DNA of 64,000 nucleotides from Acidovorax sp. KKS102 (GCF_000302535.1 NC_018708.1:434001-498000), one strand, 5' to 3'. Shown: positions 10,488 to 26,951, counted from the first letter of the stretch. A program made the numbers and translations. Notes: generated by a model not told the origin, from the sequence alone.

Positions 10488-10527
10488 TAGCTGGGCAGTC
10501 AACCAACACAATTGTTAGGAAATCAAA

Positions 10528-10905
10528 ATGGCATTCGATAAAGACGCATTTTTGACCGCGCTGGACAGCATGACGGTCCTGGAACTCAATGACCTGGTGA
10601 AGGCCATTGAAGAGAAGTTTGGCGTGAGCGCTGCAGCCATGGCTGCTCCTGCTGCCGCTGGTGGCGGCGGCGGCGCAGCTGCTGCTGAAGAAAAGACGGA
10701 ATTCAACGTGGTGCTGACCGACGCTGGCGCCAACAAGGTGTCCGTCATCAAGGCAGTGCGCGAAATCACCGGTCTGGGCCTCAAGGAAGCCAAGGACCTG
10801 GTGGACGGCGCTCCCAAGAACGTCAAGGAAGGCATTGCCAAGGCCGACGCCGAAGCAGCCGTCAAGAAGCTGGTGGAAGCCGGCGCCAAGGCCGAACTCA
10901 AGTAA
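10528..10905 (+). CDS. rplL: 50S ribosomal protein L7/L12
   Basis: L7/L12 (125 residues) is the multi-copy stalk protein that recruits translational GTPases. The N-terminal dimerisation domain runs to about residue 35. A flexible Ala/Gly hinge ([21 protein letters not shown]) follows, and the C-terminal domain contains [20 protein letters not shown]. It is 40 bases after rplJ with RBS AGGA. Confidence 0.98.
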   Translation: MAFDKDAFLTALDSMTVLELNDLVKAIEEKFGVSAAAMAAPAAAGGGGGAAAAEEKTEFNVVLTDAGANKVSVIKAVREITGLGLKEAKDLVDGAPKNVKEGIAKADAEAAVKKLVEAGAKAELK

Positions 10906-10916
10906 TTTGGTCTTGC

Positions 10917-10957
10917 CCAAGGGCTGGAGTGCTCCTCAAAGGGCCTCCAGCCTTTGG
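10917..10957 (+). terminator. rplL-rpoB intergenic hairpin (attenuator or processing site)
   Basis: A 13-bp stem, CCAAGGGCTGGAG (10917-10929) and CTCCAGCCTTTGG (10945-10957), has one G-T wobble and a 15-base loop; only a weak T stretch follows. In E. coli the rplL-rpoB gap holds both a partial terminator and an RNase III site that set the ribosomal protein to polymerase ratio. Same position and size here, so the same role is inferred. Confidence 0.7.
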
Positions 10958-11171
10958 TGCTTTCAGAGCGCACCCGCAAGCCCCGTTCTCAACGCGGCTT
11001 TCGAGTGTCTTCTGACAATCCCGACAGCAGAAGACGCCTTGGTTCGGGTGATGTGCAACGCATCACCGTCCGCCATGGTTGGTAGTGGCCAACCGCCAAG
11101 CCCGCAAGGACCACGCTCCTTGCGGGTCAGTCGTCGAAGACCCAGGACTCATGTCTTTGCCCGGAGATCTC

Positions 11172-15284
<4,113 letters not shown>

Positions 15285-15305
15285 GCAGAAAAGGAAAGAG
15301 TCACT

Positions 15306-19541
<4,236 letters not shown>

Positions 19542-19586
19542 TAGCAAACAGCAGGCCTTCCCCAGGCCCTGCTGCGGTCGCCACAG

Positions 19587-19624
19587 CGCCCCCGTCCTGT
19601 CCCAGGCAGGCCGGGGGCGTTTTT
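19587..19624 (+). terminator. Rho-independent terminator of the rpoBC operon
   Basis: Stem CGCCCCCG (19587-19594) / CGGGGGCG (19612-19619) followed by TTTTT. It lies 45 bases after the rpoC stop. Confidence 0.88.
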
Positions 19625-19689
19625 GATGGACGTGTGTCTTTTCACCGTCCGTCGTTTGTTTCAATCTTCTGTTTTTCGGGCCGGGACGG

Positions 19690-20328
19690 GTGCAGCCGCA
19701 CCTGCTCCGGCAACTGCGCATGCTGTGGTCGTCGCCCCTTTTCTGGATTGCTTTTGCCGTCTTTCTGTTCTGGGCCCTGGGGGCCTACAACCGTCTGATG
19801 CGCCTGCGCTCGGCTGTCGTGCAGTCGTTCGGCAGTTTTGACGCGCACATGGTGCGGCTGGTGGCCTTGCTCGGCGAGTTCGGGGCGGCGCAGACAGCAC
19901 AGCGCGGCAGCTTGCTGGCCGATGCCGGGGCGCAAGAGCTGGCTGCGCTGCAGGGCGCCGTGACGCAGTTCAGTGCCTCGCTGGCCGTAGCGCGCGCCCG
20001 CCCGTTGCAGGGCGATGCGGTGGCGGCGTTGGCGGCTGCCCGTGAGGTGCTGCGCGCGACCTGGGCCACGGCCTTGCAAAAGCTGCTGGCCGACTCTGTC
20101 CAACCCACAGCGCTGACCTCGGCTGTCGATGCTGGTACGGGGGCACCCGGAGCTGTTCCCGTGGGCCTGTCCGTGTGGCAGGTCCGTTGGGAGGAACATG
20201 CGGTGCAAAACGAACAGGCAATTCGCGTATTCAACGAGGCCGTGGTGCAGTACAACGCCGCCATCGCCCAGTTTCCGGCCAGCTTGCTGGCCAGGGTGTT
20301 CGGCTTCAAGGCGGCCCGTGCGCTGTAA
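19690..20328 (+). CDS. LemA-family membrane protein
   Basis: This 212-residue protein has one N-terminal hydrophobic segment (about residues 14-28). The LemA-like signature follows at once (AYNRLMRLRSAVVQSFGSFD), where the family has YNxLVxxRNxVxxAWxxID. The C-terminal family motif is VFNEAVVQYNAAIAQFPASLL followed by FGFKAARAL. Most of the rest is predicted helical. The start is uncertain: GTG at 19690 or ATG at 19720, neither with a good Shine-Dalgarno. LemA proteins are membrane-anchored helical bundles of unclear function. It is 18 bases before rsmB. Confidence 0.8.
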   Translation: MQPHLLRQLRMLWSSPLFWIAFAVFLFWALGAYNRLMRLRSAVVQSFGSFDAHMVRLVALLGEFGAAQTAQRGSLLADAGAQELAALQGAVTQFSASLAVARARPLQGDAVAALAAAREVLRATWATALQKLLADSVQPTALTSAVDAGTGAPGAVPVGLSVWQVRWEEHAVQNEQAIRVFNEAVVQYNAAIAQFPASLLARVFGFKAARAL

Positions 20329-20346
20329 CCCGTTGTCAGGATCACG

Positions 20347-21816
20347 ATGAACCCACCTCCCCACCACCGCCCCCGCCGCTCTGCTGGCAATGCGCCGCGT
20401 GCGGCGCGCCCAGCCTCCGGGCCATCTCCGCAGGCGGGTTCTGCGGTGCAAAGGCCGGGTCCAGCGTCTTCTGCGGAGGGCGCGCCCGTGCCCCTGTGGC
20501 GGTTGCTCACGGCAGTGGCGGGCGCCTTGCAGGCAATCCGTGGCGGGCAGTCGGGCACAACAGCACTGGCGGCGGTGGATGCTGGGCTGCGCCCCGGTGT
20601 GCAGGCCTTGTTGTTCCAGGTCTTGCGCCAGGCCGGGCGGGCCGAGGCCCTGCGCCGACAGCTGGCCGCCCGCGCCCCCGCACCCGCCGCCGATGCCCTG
20701 CTGTGCAGCGCGCTGGCGCTGTGCTGGGACCCACAGGCCTCGCCCTACGAACCGTTCACCCTGGTGAACCAGGCGGTGGAGGCGGCCAAGCACCACCCCG
20801 CCACGCGCGCGCAGGCCTCGTTCATCAACGGCTGCCTGCGCCGCTTTCTGCGCGAGCGCGACGCCCTGGTGGCGGCCACCGACAACGACCCCGTGGCGCG
20901 CTGGAACCATCCGGCCTGGTGGGTGCAGCGCCTGCGCAAGGACCACCCCCAGCACTGGGAGCAGATCCTGCAGGCCAACAATGCCCACGCACCCATGGTG
21001 CTGCGGGTCAATGAACAAAAATGCACGGTGGCGCAATATCTACATGCCTTGGATGCTATCAATTTAGAAGCATCTGCCGTGGGTGAGCACGGTGTCGCCC
21101 TGCACCAGGCGGTGCCCGTGCAGTCGCTGCCACACTTTGCCGAGGGCTGGGTATCCGTGCAGGACGCCGCCGCCCAACAGGCGGCGCCTTTGCTGCTGCA
21201 AGGGTTGGACCTGAGCCAGCCCCTGCGCGTGCTCGATGCCTGTGCCGCCCCCGGCGGCAAGACCGCGCACCTGCTGGAGATGGCGGGGCCGCAGTCTCCC
21301 CTGCAGGTCACGGCGCTGGAGATCGATGCCACGCGCAGCGCCCGTATTGGTGACACCCTGGAGCGCCTCGGGCTGAAGGCCCAGGTCCTGGTGGCCGATG
21401 CGGCACGCCCGCAAGACTGGTGGCAATCAGAGTGCGGCGGGGTGCTGTTCGACGCCATCCTGCTGGACGCACCCTGCACAGCGTCCGGCATCGTGCGGCG
21501 CCACCCGGATGTGCGCTGGCTGCGCCGTGAGTCCGACATCGCCCAGCTGGCGACGCTGCAGGCGGCCCTGCTCAAGGCCCTGTGGCCGCTGTTGCGGCCC
21601 GGTGGACGCTTGCTGTATTGCACCTGTTCCGTCTTCCGGGCAGAGGGCGACGCCCAGGTGCAAACGTTTCTTGCACACAACACCGATGCGCGATTGCTGC
21701 CGTCGCCGGGCCATTTAATTCCCGGCAACGCGGACAAGGGATGGGCTGTCCCGGACAATCTGATCGGTGACCACGACGGCTTTTTTTACGCACTGTTGCA
21801 AAAATCGGCGCAATGA
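20347..21816 (+). CDS. rsmB: 16S rRNA (cytosine-967 C5)-methyltransferase RsmB
   Basis: RsmB (489 residues, older names sun/fmu) methylates C967 of 16S rRNA using S-adenosylmethionine. It has an N-terminal NusB-like domain (about residues 45-190) after a basic, Pro/Ser-rich extension. The Rossmann methyltransferase domain shows LDACAAPGGKTAHLLE (AdoMet site), DAILLDAPCTASG (motif IV, catalytic PC) and LLYCTCSVF (TC, the second catalytic Cys). Residues about 224-242 are encoded by a copy of the dispersed 55-bp repeat. A 10-base gap leads to the DUF4390 gene. Confidence 0.95.
   Translation: MNPPPHHRPRRSAGNAPRAARPASGPSPQAGSAVQRPGPASSAEGAPVPLWRLLTAVAGALQAIRGGQSGTTALAAVDAGLRPGVQALLFQVLRQAGRAEALRRQLAARAPAPAADALLCSALALCWDPQASPYEPFTLVNQAVEAAKHHPATRAQASFINGCLRRFLRERDALVAATDNDPVARWNHPAWWVQRLRKDHPQHWEQILQANNAHAPMVLRVNEQKCTVAQYLHALDAINLEASAVGEHGVALHQAVPVQSLPHFAEGWVSVQDAAAQQAAPLLLQGLDLSQPLRVLDACAAPGGKTAHLLEMAGPQSPLQVTALEIDATRSARIGDTLERLGLKAQVLVADAARPQDWWQSECGGVLFDAILLDAPCTASGIVRRHPDVRWLRRESDIAQLATLQAALLKALWPLLRPGGRLLYCTCSVFRAEGDAQVQTFLAHNTDARLLPSPGHLIPGNADKGWAVPDNLIGDHDGFFYALLQKSAQ
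21017..21071 (-). repeat. Dispersed 55-bp repeat, copy F (inside rsmB)
   Basis: Read on the minus strand it has the left arm GCTTCTAAATTGATAGCA, then N6, GCAT, N9, GCGCC and a tail ACCGTGCATTTTT. Spacing matches the other copies exactly. It is read in frame as part of RsmB. Confidence 0.6.
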
Positions 21817-21826
21817 GCCAAGGGGC

Positions 21827-22438
21827 ATGCGCTGGTGGTGGGTATGCGCATGGTTTGTGCTGTTGTGGGGGACGGTGCTCTGCTGGGTGCCGCAGGCTGA
21901 GGCGGCCCAGGCCGCTTCCTCCGAGGTGGGCGACCTACGCCTTGAGCGCGGGGAAGATGGCTTGTACCTGAGTGCCAACCTGCAATTTGAACTGCCCGAG
22001 CTGGCCGAAGACGCCTTGCAAAAAGGCATCCCCATGTTCTTCGTGGCCGATGCCCAGGTGCTGCGCGACCGCTGGTACTGGTCGGACCGGCAGGTGGCCG
22101 AAACCACCCGGTATTTCCGCCTGAGCTACCAGCCGCTCACCCGCCGGTGGCGCCTGAACATTTCTTCGACGCCTTTCACCAACAGCGGGCTGGGGGTGGT
22201 GCTGGGCCAGAACTTTGACAATTACGCCGATGCCCTGTCGTCGATTCAGCGGTTTTCACGCTGGAAGATCGCTGAACGCGATGTGATCGAGTCCGATGCC
22301 GTGCATACGGTGAACTTCCGCTTCCGTCTAGACATCTCACAGTTGCCCCGGCCCTTCCAGATAGGCGCGGTGGGCCGGTCGGGCTGGAATCTGCTGGTCT
22401 CCCGCAGCCAGCGCCTGGGCGCAGAGCCTGCCAAGTGA
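21827..22438 (+). CDS. DUF4390 secreted/periplasmic protein
   Basis: This is a 203-residue protein of the DUF4390 family. The ATG at 21827 follows AAGGGG and gives a Sec signal peptide (MRWWWVCAWFVLLWG... AEA); an open frame begins further upstream inside rsmB but lacks support. The conserved family parts FELPELAEDALQKGIPMFF and SYQPLTRRWRLNIS are present. The gene lies between rsmB and ntrY and its stop overlaps the GTG of ntrY (GTGA), so it is probably translated together with the NtrY kinase. Function unknown; a periplasmic partner of NtrY is possible from context only. Confidence 0.85.
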   Translation: MRWWWVCAWFVLLWGTVLCWVPQAEAAQAASSEVGDLRLERGEDGLYLSANLQFELPELAEDALQKGIPMFFVADAQVLRDRWYWSDRQVAETTRYFRLSYQPLTRRWRLNISSTPFTNSGLGVVLGQNFDNYADALSSIQRFSRWKIAERDVIESDAVHTVNFRFRLDISQLPRPFQIGAVGRSGWNLLVSRSQRLGAEPAK

Positions 22439-24729
22439 GCACTTCCCCTTTGCCATCCGGCGTTTCGGCATCGACCCACGCCACCGCCCGCCAGTCCCGC
22501 GCAGTGCGCTGGGCCGTGGGCGTCGGCGCGGCGATCATGTCGGCCATCGGTCTGGTGCTGCTGTTCTTGCTGACGCTGGCCACCAACAACCGCGTGCTGT
22601 ATGAGCGCAATTACGCCTGGCTCTTTGGCGTCAACGTGTTTGTGGCATTGCTGCTGCTGCTGGTGCTGGGCTGGGTGGCGGTGCGCCTGGGCCTGCGCCT
22701 GCGCAAGGGGCGCTTTGGCAGCCGCCTGCTGGTCAAGCTGGCGGCCATCTTTGCGCTGGTGGGGCTCATGCCGGGGCTGCTGATCTATGTGGTGTCTTAC
22801 CAGTTCGTCACGCGCTCCATCGAAAGCTGGTTCGACGTGAAGGTGGAGGGGGCGCTGTCCGCGGGCGTCAATCTGGCCCGCGTGTCGCTGGACTCACTGG
22901 CCACGGACATGGCTGCCAAAACCCGCAACGCCAGCGCCCAGGTGGCCCAGGTGCCCGATGCCGCTGCGGGCCTGGTGCTGGAGCGCATTCGCGACCAGCT
23001 GGGCGCGACCGACGTGGTGCTCTGGAACGCGTCCGGCCAAGCGGTCGCCAGCGCAGGGCAGTCGCGGTTCAGCCTGAACCCGGAGCGGCCCGGCGCATCC
23101 TTGCTGCGCACGGCGCGCCAGCAGCGCGCCACCGCGCAGATCGAAGGGCTGGACGACATTGCCGACCCGGCTGCCGCGCAGAACGCACGGGTCAAGGTGC
23201 TGGCCCTGGTCAGCAGTCCCAGCGTGGGCCTGTTGATGGAGCCGCGCTACCTGCAGGCCACCTTGCCCCTGCCGCCCGCGCTGGTAGCGAATGCCATTGC
23301 GGTGCAGGAAGCCAACCGCGAATACCAGGAGCGTGCGCTGGCCCGGGGCGGGTTGCGGCGCATGTATGTGGGCACGCTCACGTTGAGCCTGTTTCTGGCC
23401 GTGTTTGGTGCGGTGCTGCTGGCGGTGCTGCTGGGCAACCAGCTGGCGCGGCCTCTGCTGGTGCTGGCCGAAGGGGTGCGCGAGGTGGCGGCGGGTAACC
23501 TGAGCCCCAAGGCCGCTTTGCAGAGCAAGGACGAGCTGGGGGGGCTCACGCGCTCATTTGCACTGATGACCCAGCAGTTGGCGGATGCGCGCCAGGCGGT
23601 GGAGCAGAGCATGGGCGAGGTCGATGCCTCCCGCGCCAACCTGCAGACCATTCTGGACAACCTCACGGCGGGCGTCATCGTGCTGGACGCGCAAGGGCTG
23701 ATCCGCTCCTCCAACCCGGGTGCTACCCGCATCCTGCGCGCCCCCATGGCCGCTTATGAAGGGCGGTCACTGTCTGAAGTACCGGGCCTGGCGGAGTTTG
23801 CCGCCTCGGTCCAGGGCCATTTCGACGCGTTTCTGGGGGACCATGAACGGCACGGCCTGGACCATTGGCAGCAGCCATTCGAGTTGCATGCCTCCTCCGG
23901 CGGCGCCGGGCAACACGCCACCAGCCTGGTCGCGCGGGGCGCCGAGCTGCCCGATGCCACCCGACTGTTGGTTTTTGACGACATTTCGGAGATCGTTTCG
24001 GCCCAGCGTGCGCAGGCCTGGGGCGAGGTGGCGCGCCGGCTGGCGCACGAAATCAAGAACCCGCTGACCCCCATCCAGCTGTCGGCCGAGCGGCTTGAAA
24101 TGAAGCTGTCGGGCAAGTTGCCGGACGCTGAACAGGCCATCCTCGCCAAGTCCGTCAAGACCATCGTGGACCAGGTCGATGCCATGAAACGGCTGGTCAA
24201 CGAGTTCCGCGATTACGCACGCTTGCCTGCGGCCGAACTGCATGCGTTGGACCTCAATGCACTGGTCGCCGACGTACTTCATTTATATGGTGCAGAAAAC
24301 GCCACCGTGCCTGTAGAGGCTGAGCTGGACCCGCGCTGCCCCTGGATTGCGGGCGATGCGCAGCAACTGCGCCAGGTCGTGCACAACCTGCTGCAGAACG
24401 CCCAGGACTCCACCGAACAGGCCCGCGCTGGGGCCTCTGAGCCCGTGCCGCCGGTGCGCATCAGCACCCGCTGGAGCGAATCGTCACGCCGCGTACGGCT
24501 AACCGTGTCGGACAGCGGCGGGGGCTTTCCGTCGCACATCCTGCAGCGCGCGTTCGAACCCTATGTCACCACCAAGCCGCGTGGCACTGGCCTCGGTTTG
24601 GCCGTGGTCAAAAAGATCGCAGATGAGCACGGAGCGCGCATCGAACTGTCCAACCGCACCGAAAACGACATGGTGCGCGGCGCCCAAGTGTCGTTATCAT
24701 TCGCCCCTGAACCAGCGGTGGCGTCATAA
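22435..24729 (+). CDS. NtrY-like membrane sensor histidine kinase
   Basis: This 764-residue kinase starts at a GTG overlapping the previous stop. It has membrane helices around residues 22-45, 65-86 and 98-122, a periplasmic sensor region, another helix at about 309-330, and HAMP (LARPLLVLAEGVREVAAGNL). A PAS domain follows (ANLQTILDNLTAGVIVLD), then the HisKA box RRLAHEIKNPLTPIQLS with phospho-acceptor His538. The ATPase domain has HNLLQNAQDS (N box), SDSGGGF and GTGLGLAVVKK. This is the NtrY layout; its partner is the response regulator 42 bases downstream. The signal it senses is not visible; nitrogen or redox control is the family precedent. Confidence 0.9.
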   Translation: MSTSPLPSGVSASTHATARQSRAVRWAVGVGAAIMSAIGLVLLFLLTLATNNRVLYERNYAWLFGVNVFVALLLLLVLGWVAVRLGLRLRKGRFGSRLLVKLAAIFALVGLMPGLLIYVVSYQFVTRSIESWFDVKVEGALSAGVNLARVSLDSLATDMAAKTRNASAQVAQVPDAAAGLVLERIRDQLGATDVVLWNASGQAVASAGQSRFSLNPERPGASLLRTARQQRATAQIEGLDDIADPAAAQNARVKVLALVSSPSVGLLMEPRYLQATLPLPPALVANAIAVQEANREYQERALARGGLRRMYVGTLTLSLFLAVFGAVLLAVLLGNQLARPLLVLAEGVREVAAGNLSPKAALQSKDELGGLTRSFALMTQQLADARQAVEQSMGEVDASRANLQTILDNLTAGVIVLDAQGLIRSSNPGATRILRAPMAAYEGRSLSEVPGLAEFAASVQGHFDAFLGDHERHGLDHWQQPFELHASSGGAGQHATSLVARGAELPDATRLLVFDDISEIVSAQRAQAWGEVARRLAHEIKNPLTPIQLSAERLEMKLSGKLPDAEQAILAKSVKTIVDQVDAMKRLVNEFRDYARLPAAELHALDLNALVADVLHLYGAENATVPVEAELDPRCPWIAGDAQQLRQVVHNLLQNAQDSTEQARAGASEPVPPVRISTRWSESSRRVRLTVSDSGGGFPSHILQRAFEPYVTTKPRGTGLGLAVVKKIADEHGARIELSNRTENDMVRGAQVSLSFAPEPAVAS

Positions 24730-24771
24730 CAACACCGCCCCGCAGTACCTCCCCAAGGCGCTTCAACACAC

Positions 24772-25455
24772 ATGGCAAACATTCTGGTGGTCGACGATGA
24801 GCTCGGCATTCGTGATCTGCTGTCGGAAATACTGAACGACGAAGGTCACAGCGTAGACCTCGCGGAAAATGCGACCCAGGCCCGAGCCGCCCGGGCAGGC
24901 AACAGCTATGACCTGGTACTGCTGGACATCTGGATGCCCGACACTGACGGCGTCTCGCTGCTCAAGGAATGGGCGACGGCGGGCGTGCTCACCATGCCGG
25001 TCATCATGATGAGTGGCCATGCCACCATCGATACGGCGGTGGAGGCCACGCGCATCGGCGCCTTCTCATTCCTCGAAAAGCCCATCACCCTGCAAAAGCT
25101 GCTCAAGGCCGTGGAGCAGGGCCTGGCCCGCAATGCCGCCCACCAAGCCGCTCCCGTGGCCGCGGTCGCTGCGCCCGCAGCCGCCCCGGCGGACCCGACC
25201 TTTTCGCAGCTGCCTGCCGTTTCGGCGGTGATGGCCGGGGTGGACCCCGGCCCGCACGCCCACCAGGGCTTCGACCTGGACCGCCCCCTGCGCGAAGCGC
25301 GCGACGGGTTCGAGAAGGCTTATTTCGAATTCCACCTGGCCCGCGAAGGTGGCTCCATGACCCGCGTGGCTGAAAAGACGGGCCTGGAGCGCACTCACCT
25401 GTACCGCAAACTGCGCCAGCTGGGCGTGGACCTGGGGCGCGGCAAGCGCGGCTGA
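24772..25455 (+). CDS. NtrX-like response regulator lacking the AAA+ domain
   Basis: This 227-residue protein has a receiver domain (residues 1-120) with acidic pair Asp8/Asp9, phosphorylation site Asp52 (LLDIWMPDTDG) and Lys102-type FLEKPITLQKLL. The usual sigma-54-interacting AAA+ ATPase domain (GAFTGA, Walker motifs) is absent. Instead an Ala/Pro-rich linker (about 125-165) leads straight to a Fis-type helix-turn-helix (AEKTGLERTHLYRKLRQLGV). The frame is intact and there is no leftover AAA+ sequence, so this looks like the normal form in this lineage rather than a recent deletion. It probably binds DNA without activating sigma-54. Confidence 0.88.
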   Translation: MANILVVDDELGIRDLLSEILNDEGHSVDLAENATQARAARAGNSYDLVLLDIWMPDTDGVSLLKEWATAGVLTMPVIMMSGHATIDTAVEATRIGAFSFLEKPITLQKLLKAVEQGLARNAAHQAAPVAAVAAPAAAPADPTFSQLPAVSAVMAGVDPGPHAHQGFDLDRPLREARDGFEKAYFEFHLAREGGSMTRVAEKTGLERTHLYRKLRQLGVDLGRGKRG

Positions 25456-25475
25456 TCAATTAATTTGTGCCTTTT

Positions 25476-25499
25476 GCCAGAAGCACTGTTTTTTCTGGC
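25476..25499 (+). terminator. Short hairpin after the ntrX-like gene
   Basis: Stem GCCAGAA (25476-25482) / TTCTGGC (25493-25499), loop containing a T-run. It lies directly before the TATAAT (25500-25505) that probably serves as the -10 box of tRNA-Phe. Confidence 0.4.
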
Positions 25500-25505
25500 T
25501 ATAAT
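25500..25505 (+). promoter_or_regulatory. -10 box of the tRNA-Phe promoter
   Basis: A perfect TATAAT lies 10 bases before the mature tRNA-Phe. The best -35 candidate, TTGCCA (25474-25479), is 20 bases away, longer than ideal. Confidence 0.5.
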
Positions 25506-25515
25506 TTGAGGCTCA

Positions 25516-25591
25516 GGCCCGGTAGCTCAGTCGGTAGAGCAGAGGATTGAAAATCCTTGTGTCGGTGGTTCGATTCCGCCCCAGGCCACCA
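25516..25591 (+). tRNA. tRNA-Phe (anticodon GAA), integration target of the island
   Basis: Anticodon loop TTGAAAA (GAA), T-arm GGTGG / CCGCC with TTCGATT loop, encoded CCA. The acceptor GGCCCGG / CCAGGCC has one C-A mismatch at pair 5-68. The 3' part from the anticodon loop onward (25547-25591) is duplicated exactly at 32640-32684, marking it as the attachment site of the adjacent element. The gene stays complete. Confidence 0.95.
25547..25591 (+). repeat. attL of the tRNA-Phe island (45-bp direct repeat)
   Basis: These 45 bases, from the anticodon loop to the CCA end of tRNA-Phe, are identical to 32640-32684. The repeat ends exactly at CCA, and the bases on either side differ between copies. 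Confidence 0.93.
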
Positions 25592-25599
25592 GTCATCAG

Positions 25600-25632
25600 A
25601 AGCCGCTGCAGCTTTCAAAGTTGTGGCGGCTT
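25600..25632 (+). terminator. Terminator-like hairpin at the left end of the island
   Basis: AAGCCGC (25600-25606) pairs with GCGGCTT (25626-25632). The inner bases continue the stem with several G-T pairs, leaving a 3-base loop, and TTTGTTATTTCT follows. It probably replaces the original tRNA-Phe terminator displaced by the insertion. Confidence 0.7.
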
Positions 25633-25776
25633 TGTTATTTCTGCCCCTTCGGGGTACGTAGTTGTCCTACTCCATCAATTTTGATTAGCGCCGAAGATGC
25701 TTTTTCTGTAAGCTCCACCGTCAATAGCTGTGGATAGGATTGTGTACAAGCAGTTCACAACTTAAAGGAGAAGAGC

Positions 25777-25806
25777 ATGTCTTTGAGTTTTAGGACCGTG
25801 GTATGA
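25777..25806 (+). CDS. Nine-codon micro-ORF ahead of the protease pair
   Basis: ATG at 25777 with a strong AAAGGAG 8 bases upstream encodes MSLSFRTVV and stops at TGA, overlapping the start of the 81-residue gene as ATGA. The good ribosome site belongs to this ORF, while the next ATG has none, so it may be a leader peptide for translational coupling. It could also be chance. Confidence 0.4.
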   Translation: MSLSFRTVV

Positions 25807-26048
25807 CCGTTGCACTCCAGCGGGAACTCCAAACCTATCAAGCTAAGCTGCCCGAAATGCTCGCGGGTCACAACGGCGAGTACGTAGTGATTCGGGACAC
25901 CCAGCCTGTTCGCTTCTTTCCTACTTATGCAGAGGCCCTTTCTTGGGCCTATGACGTTTACGAGTTCGAGCGATTTTTCGTCAAGAAGGTCGCGGAAGAA
26001 GAAGCCGTTGCCCATTTCACGCGTGACCTTGGGCTGTGCCGAACATAA
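25803..26048 (+). CDS. Small hypothetical protein paired with a retropepsin-like protease
   Basis: This 81-residue protein is not recognised with confidence. It has the segment GHNGEYVVIRDTQPVRFFPTY, followed by a predicted helix rich in aromatic and acidic residues (ALSWAYDVYEFERFFVKKV). No signal peptide or membrane helix. The shape, a short beta segment around GEYVVI then a helix, is similar to small DUF5678-type domains, but this is a weak match from memory. It overlaps the protease gene by 13 bases, so the two are coexpressed and may work together. Confidence 0.6.
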   Translation: MTVALQRELQTYQAKLPEMLAGHNGEYVVIRDTQPVRFFPTYAEALSWAYDVYEFERFFVKKVAEEEAVAHFTRDLGLCRT

Positions 26049-26485
26049 GGGCGCACTATGGGTTACGAGGCCCGATAGTAGAAGCGTCCATTGGGATCAG
26101 CGAGCCTTTAAAAAGGCTGCGTCGATCTAAAGGACAAGACGTCCCACCAGACATTCCAATTCAGCTACTGATCGATACGGGGGCTGATACGACCACCATT
26201 GCAGAAATGCACATGCGGTCTCTAGGTATCGAGTCAACGGGGGCTTCACCTGTGCGTACGATCACGTCTGGTGTGACTGGAGAGGCATGCAATGCATATG
26301 GTGCAAGCCTAACAATTCACTCAGTTGGTTTTGCGGACGCGCCGCTAAAGTTTGCGGCTATGGAAGTCTTGGCTCAAGATTTTCATAACGAAGGAATAGA
26401 TGGGCTTCTTGGCCGCGACGTTTTGAGTACGATGGTCTTCGTTATGGATGGCCCGAATAGGAGATTCACAATGACGTGGCTTTAA
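26036..26485 (+). CDS. Retropepsin-like aspartic protease
   Basis: This 149-residue protein starts at a GTG at 26036 overlapping the upstream gene. It carries the aspartic protease active-site motif LLIDTGADTTTI (catalytic Asp47) and the downstream GIDGLLGRDVL, typical of single-lobe retropepsin-like proteases, which act as homodimers. No signal peptide, so it is cytosolic. The same compact layout occurs in bacterial clan AA proteases of unknown substrate. Being in an island beside a small partner suggests a specialised role, for example cleaving its neighbour; that is speculation. Confidence 0.8.
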   Translation: MPNIRAHYGLRGPIVEASIGISEPLKRLRRSKGQDVPPDIPIQLLIDTGADTTTIAEMHMRSLGIESTGASPVRTITSGVTGEACNAYGASLTIHSVGFADAPLKFAAMEVLAQDFHNEGIDGLLGRDVLSTMVFVMDGPNRRFTMTWL

Positions 26486-26951
26486 AGCCATGCTCTGATG
26501 GCCCTCTCCGCGCGGCCGAAACGCCCTCTTGTGTGTACGCGGCCCCGGCGCCTCCAAGGCGAACCAACTAGAAATCAGGCAGTTCGGTACTAGTTCGGTA
26601 GGGTAGGAGGACCTGAGTTCGCCCATGTGTCGCGAACGCCGAATGCGTGAAGCTCCATGTGGAACTGAGGCTGGAGCCAGAATTCACAGCCCGCGATAAC
26701 GGGCTACAGCTTCGTGTTGAACCAGCATGGAGTGGGCGCGGGCTACTTCGACGACGTGACCAAGGTGATCCATGGGAGGCTCGTCCAGCGTGAAGGTCCT
26801 GACCGGCACGACCGAAGAAGAGCGGTTCCACTGAACCGACAATGAAAACCACTTGATGCTTCAGTGTCATGGTGGCTCTTGCTTTGAAGGGCCCAGTTCC
26901 AGTAGTCCTCCCGGTATCCCGGATATCTTTCGCACCAGCCGGGCGATCTCT
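26486..26951. other. Gap with decayed coding traces
   Basis: No convincing intact gene. On the plus strand around 26650-26790 two frames give protein-like stretches (VKLHVELRLEPEFTARDN, then after a frame change TGYSFVLNQHGVGAGYFDDV), as if a gene had been broken by a frameshift and truncated. The minus-strand 100-codon frame at 26568-26870 is compositionally poor and looks spurious. Confidence 0.35.

Noticed and set aside
26568..26870. 100-codon minus-strand frame in the island
   Set aside because: Ser/Arg-rich composition, no ribosome site, and better protein-like traces on the other strand.
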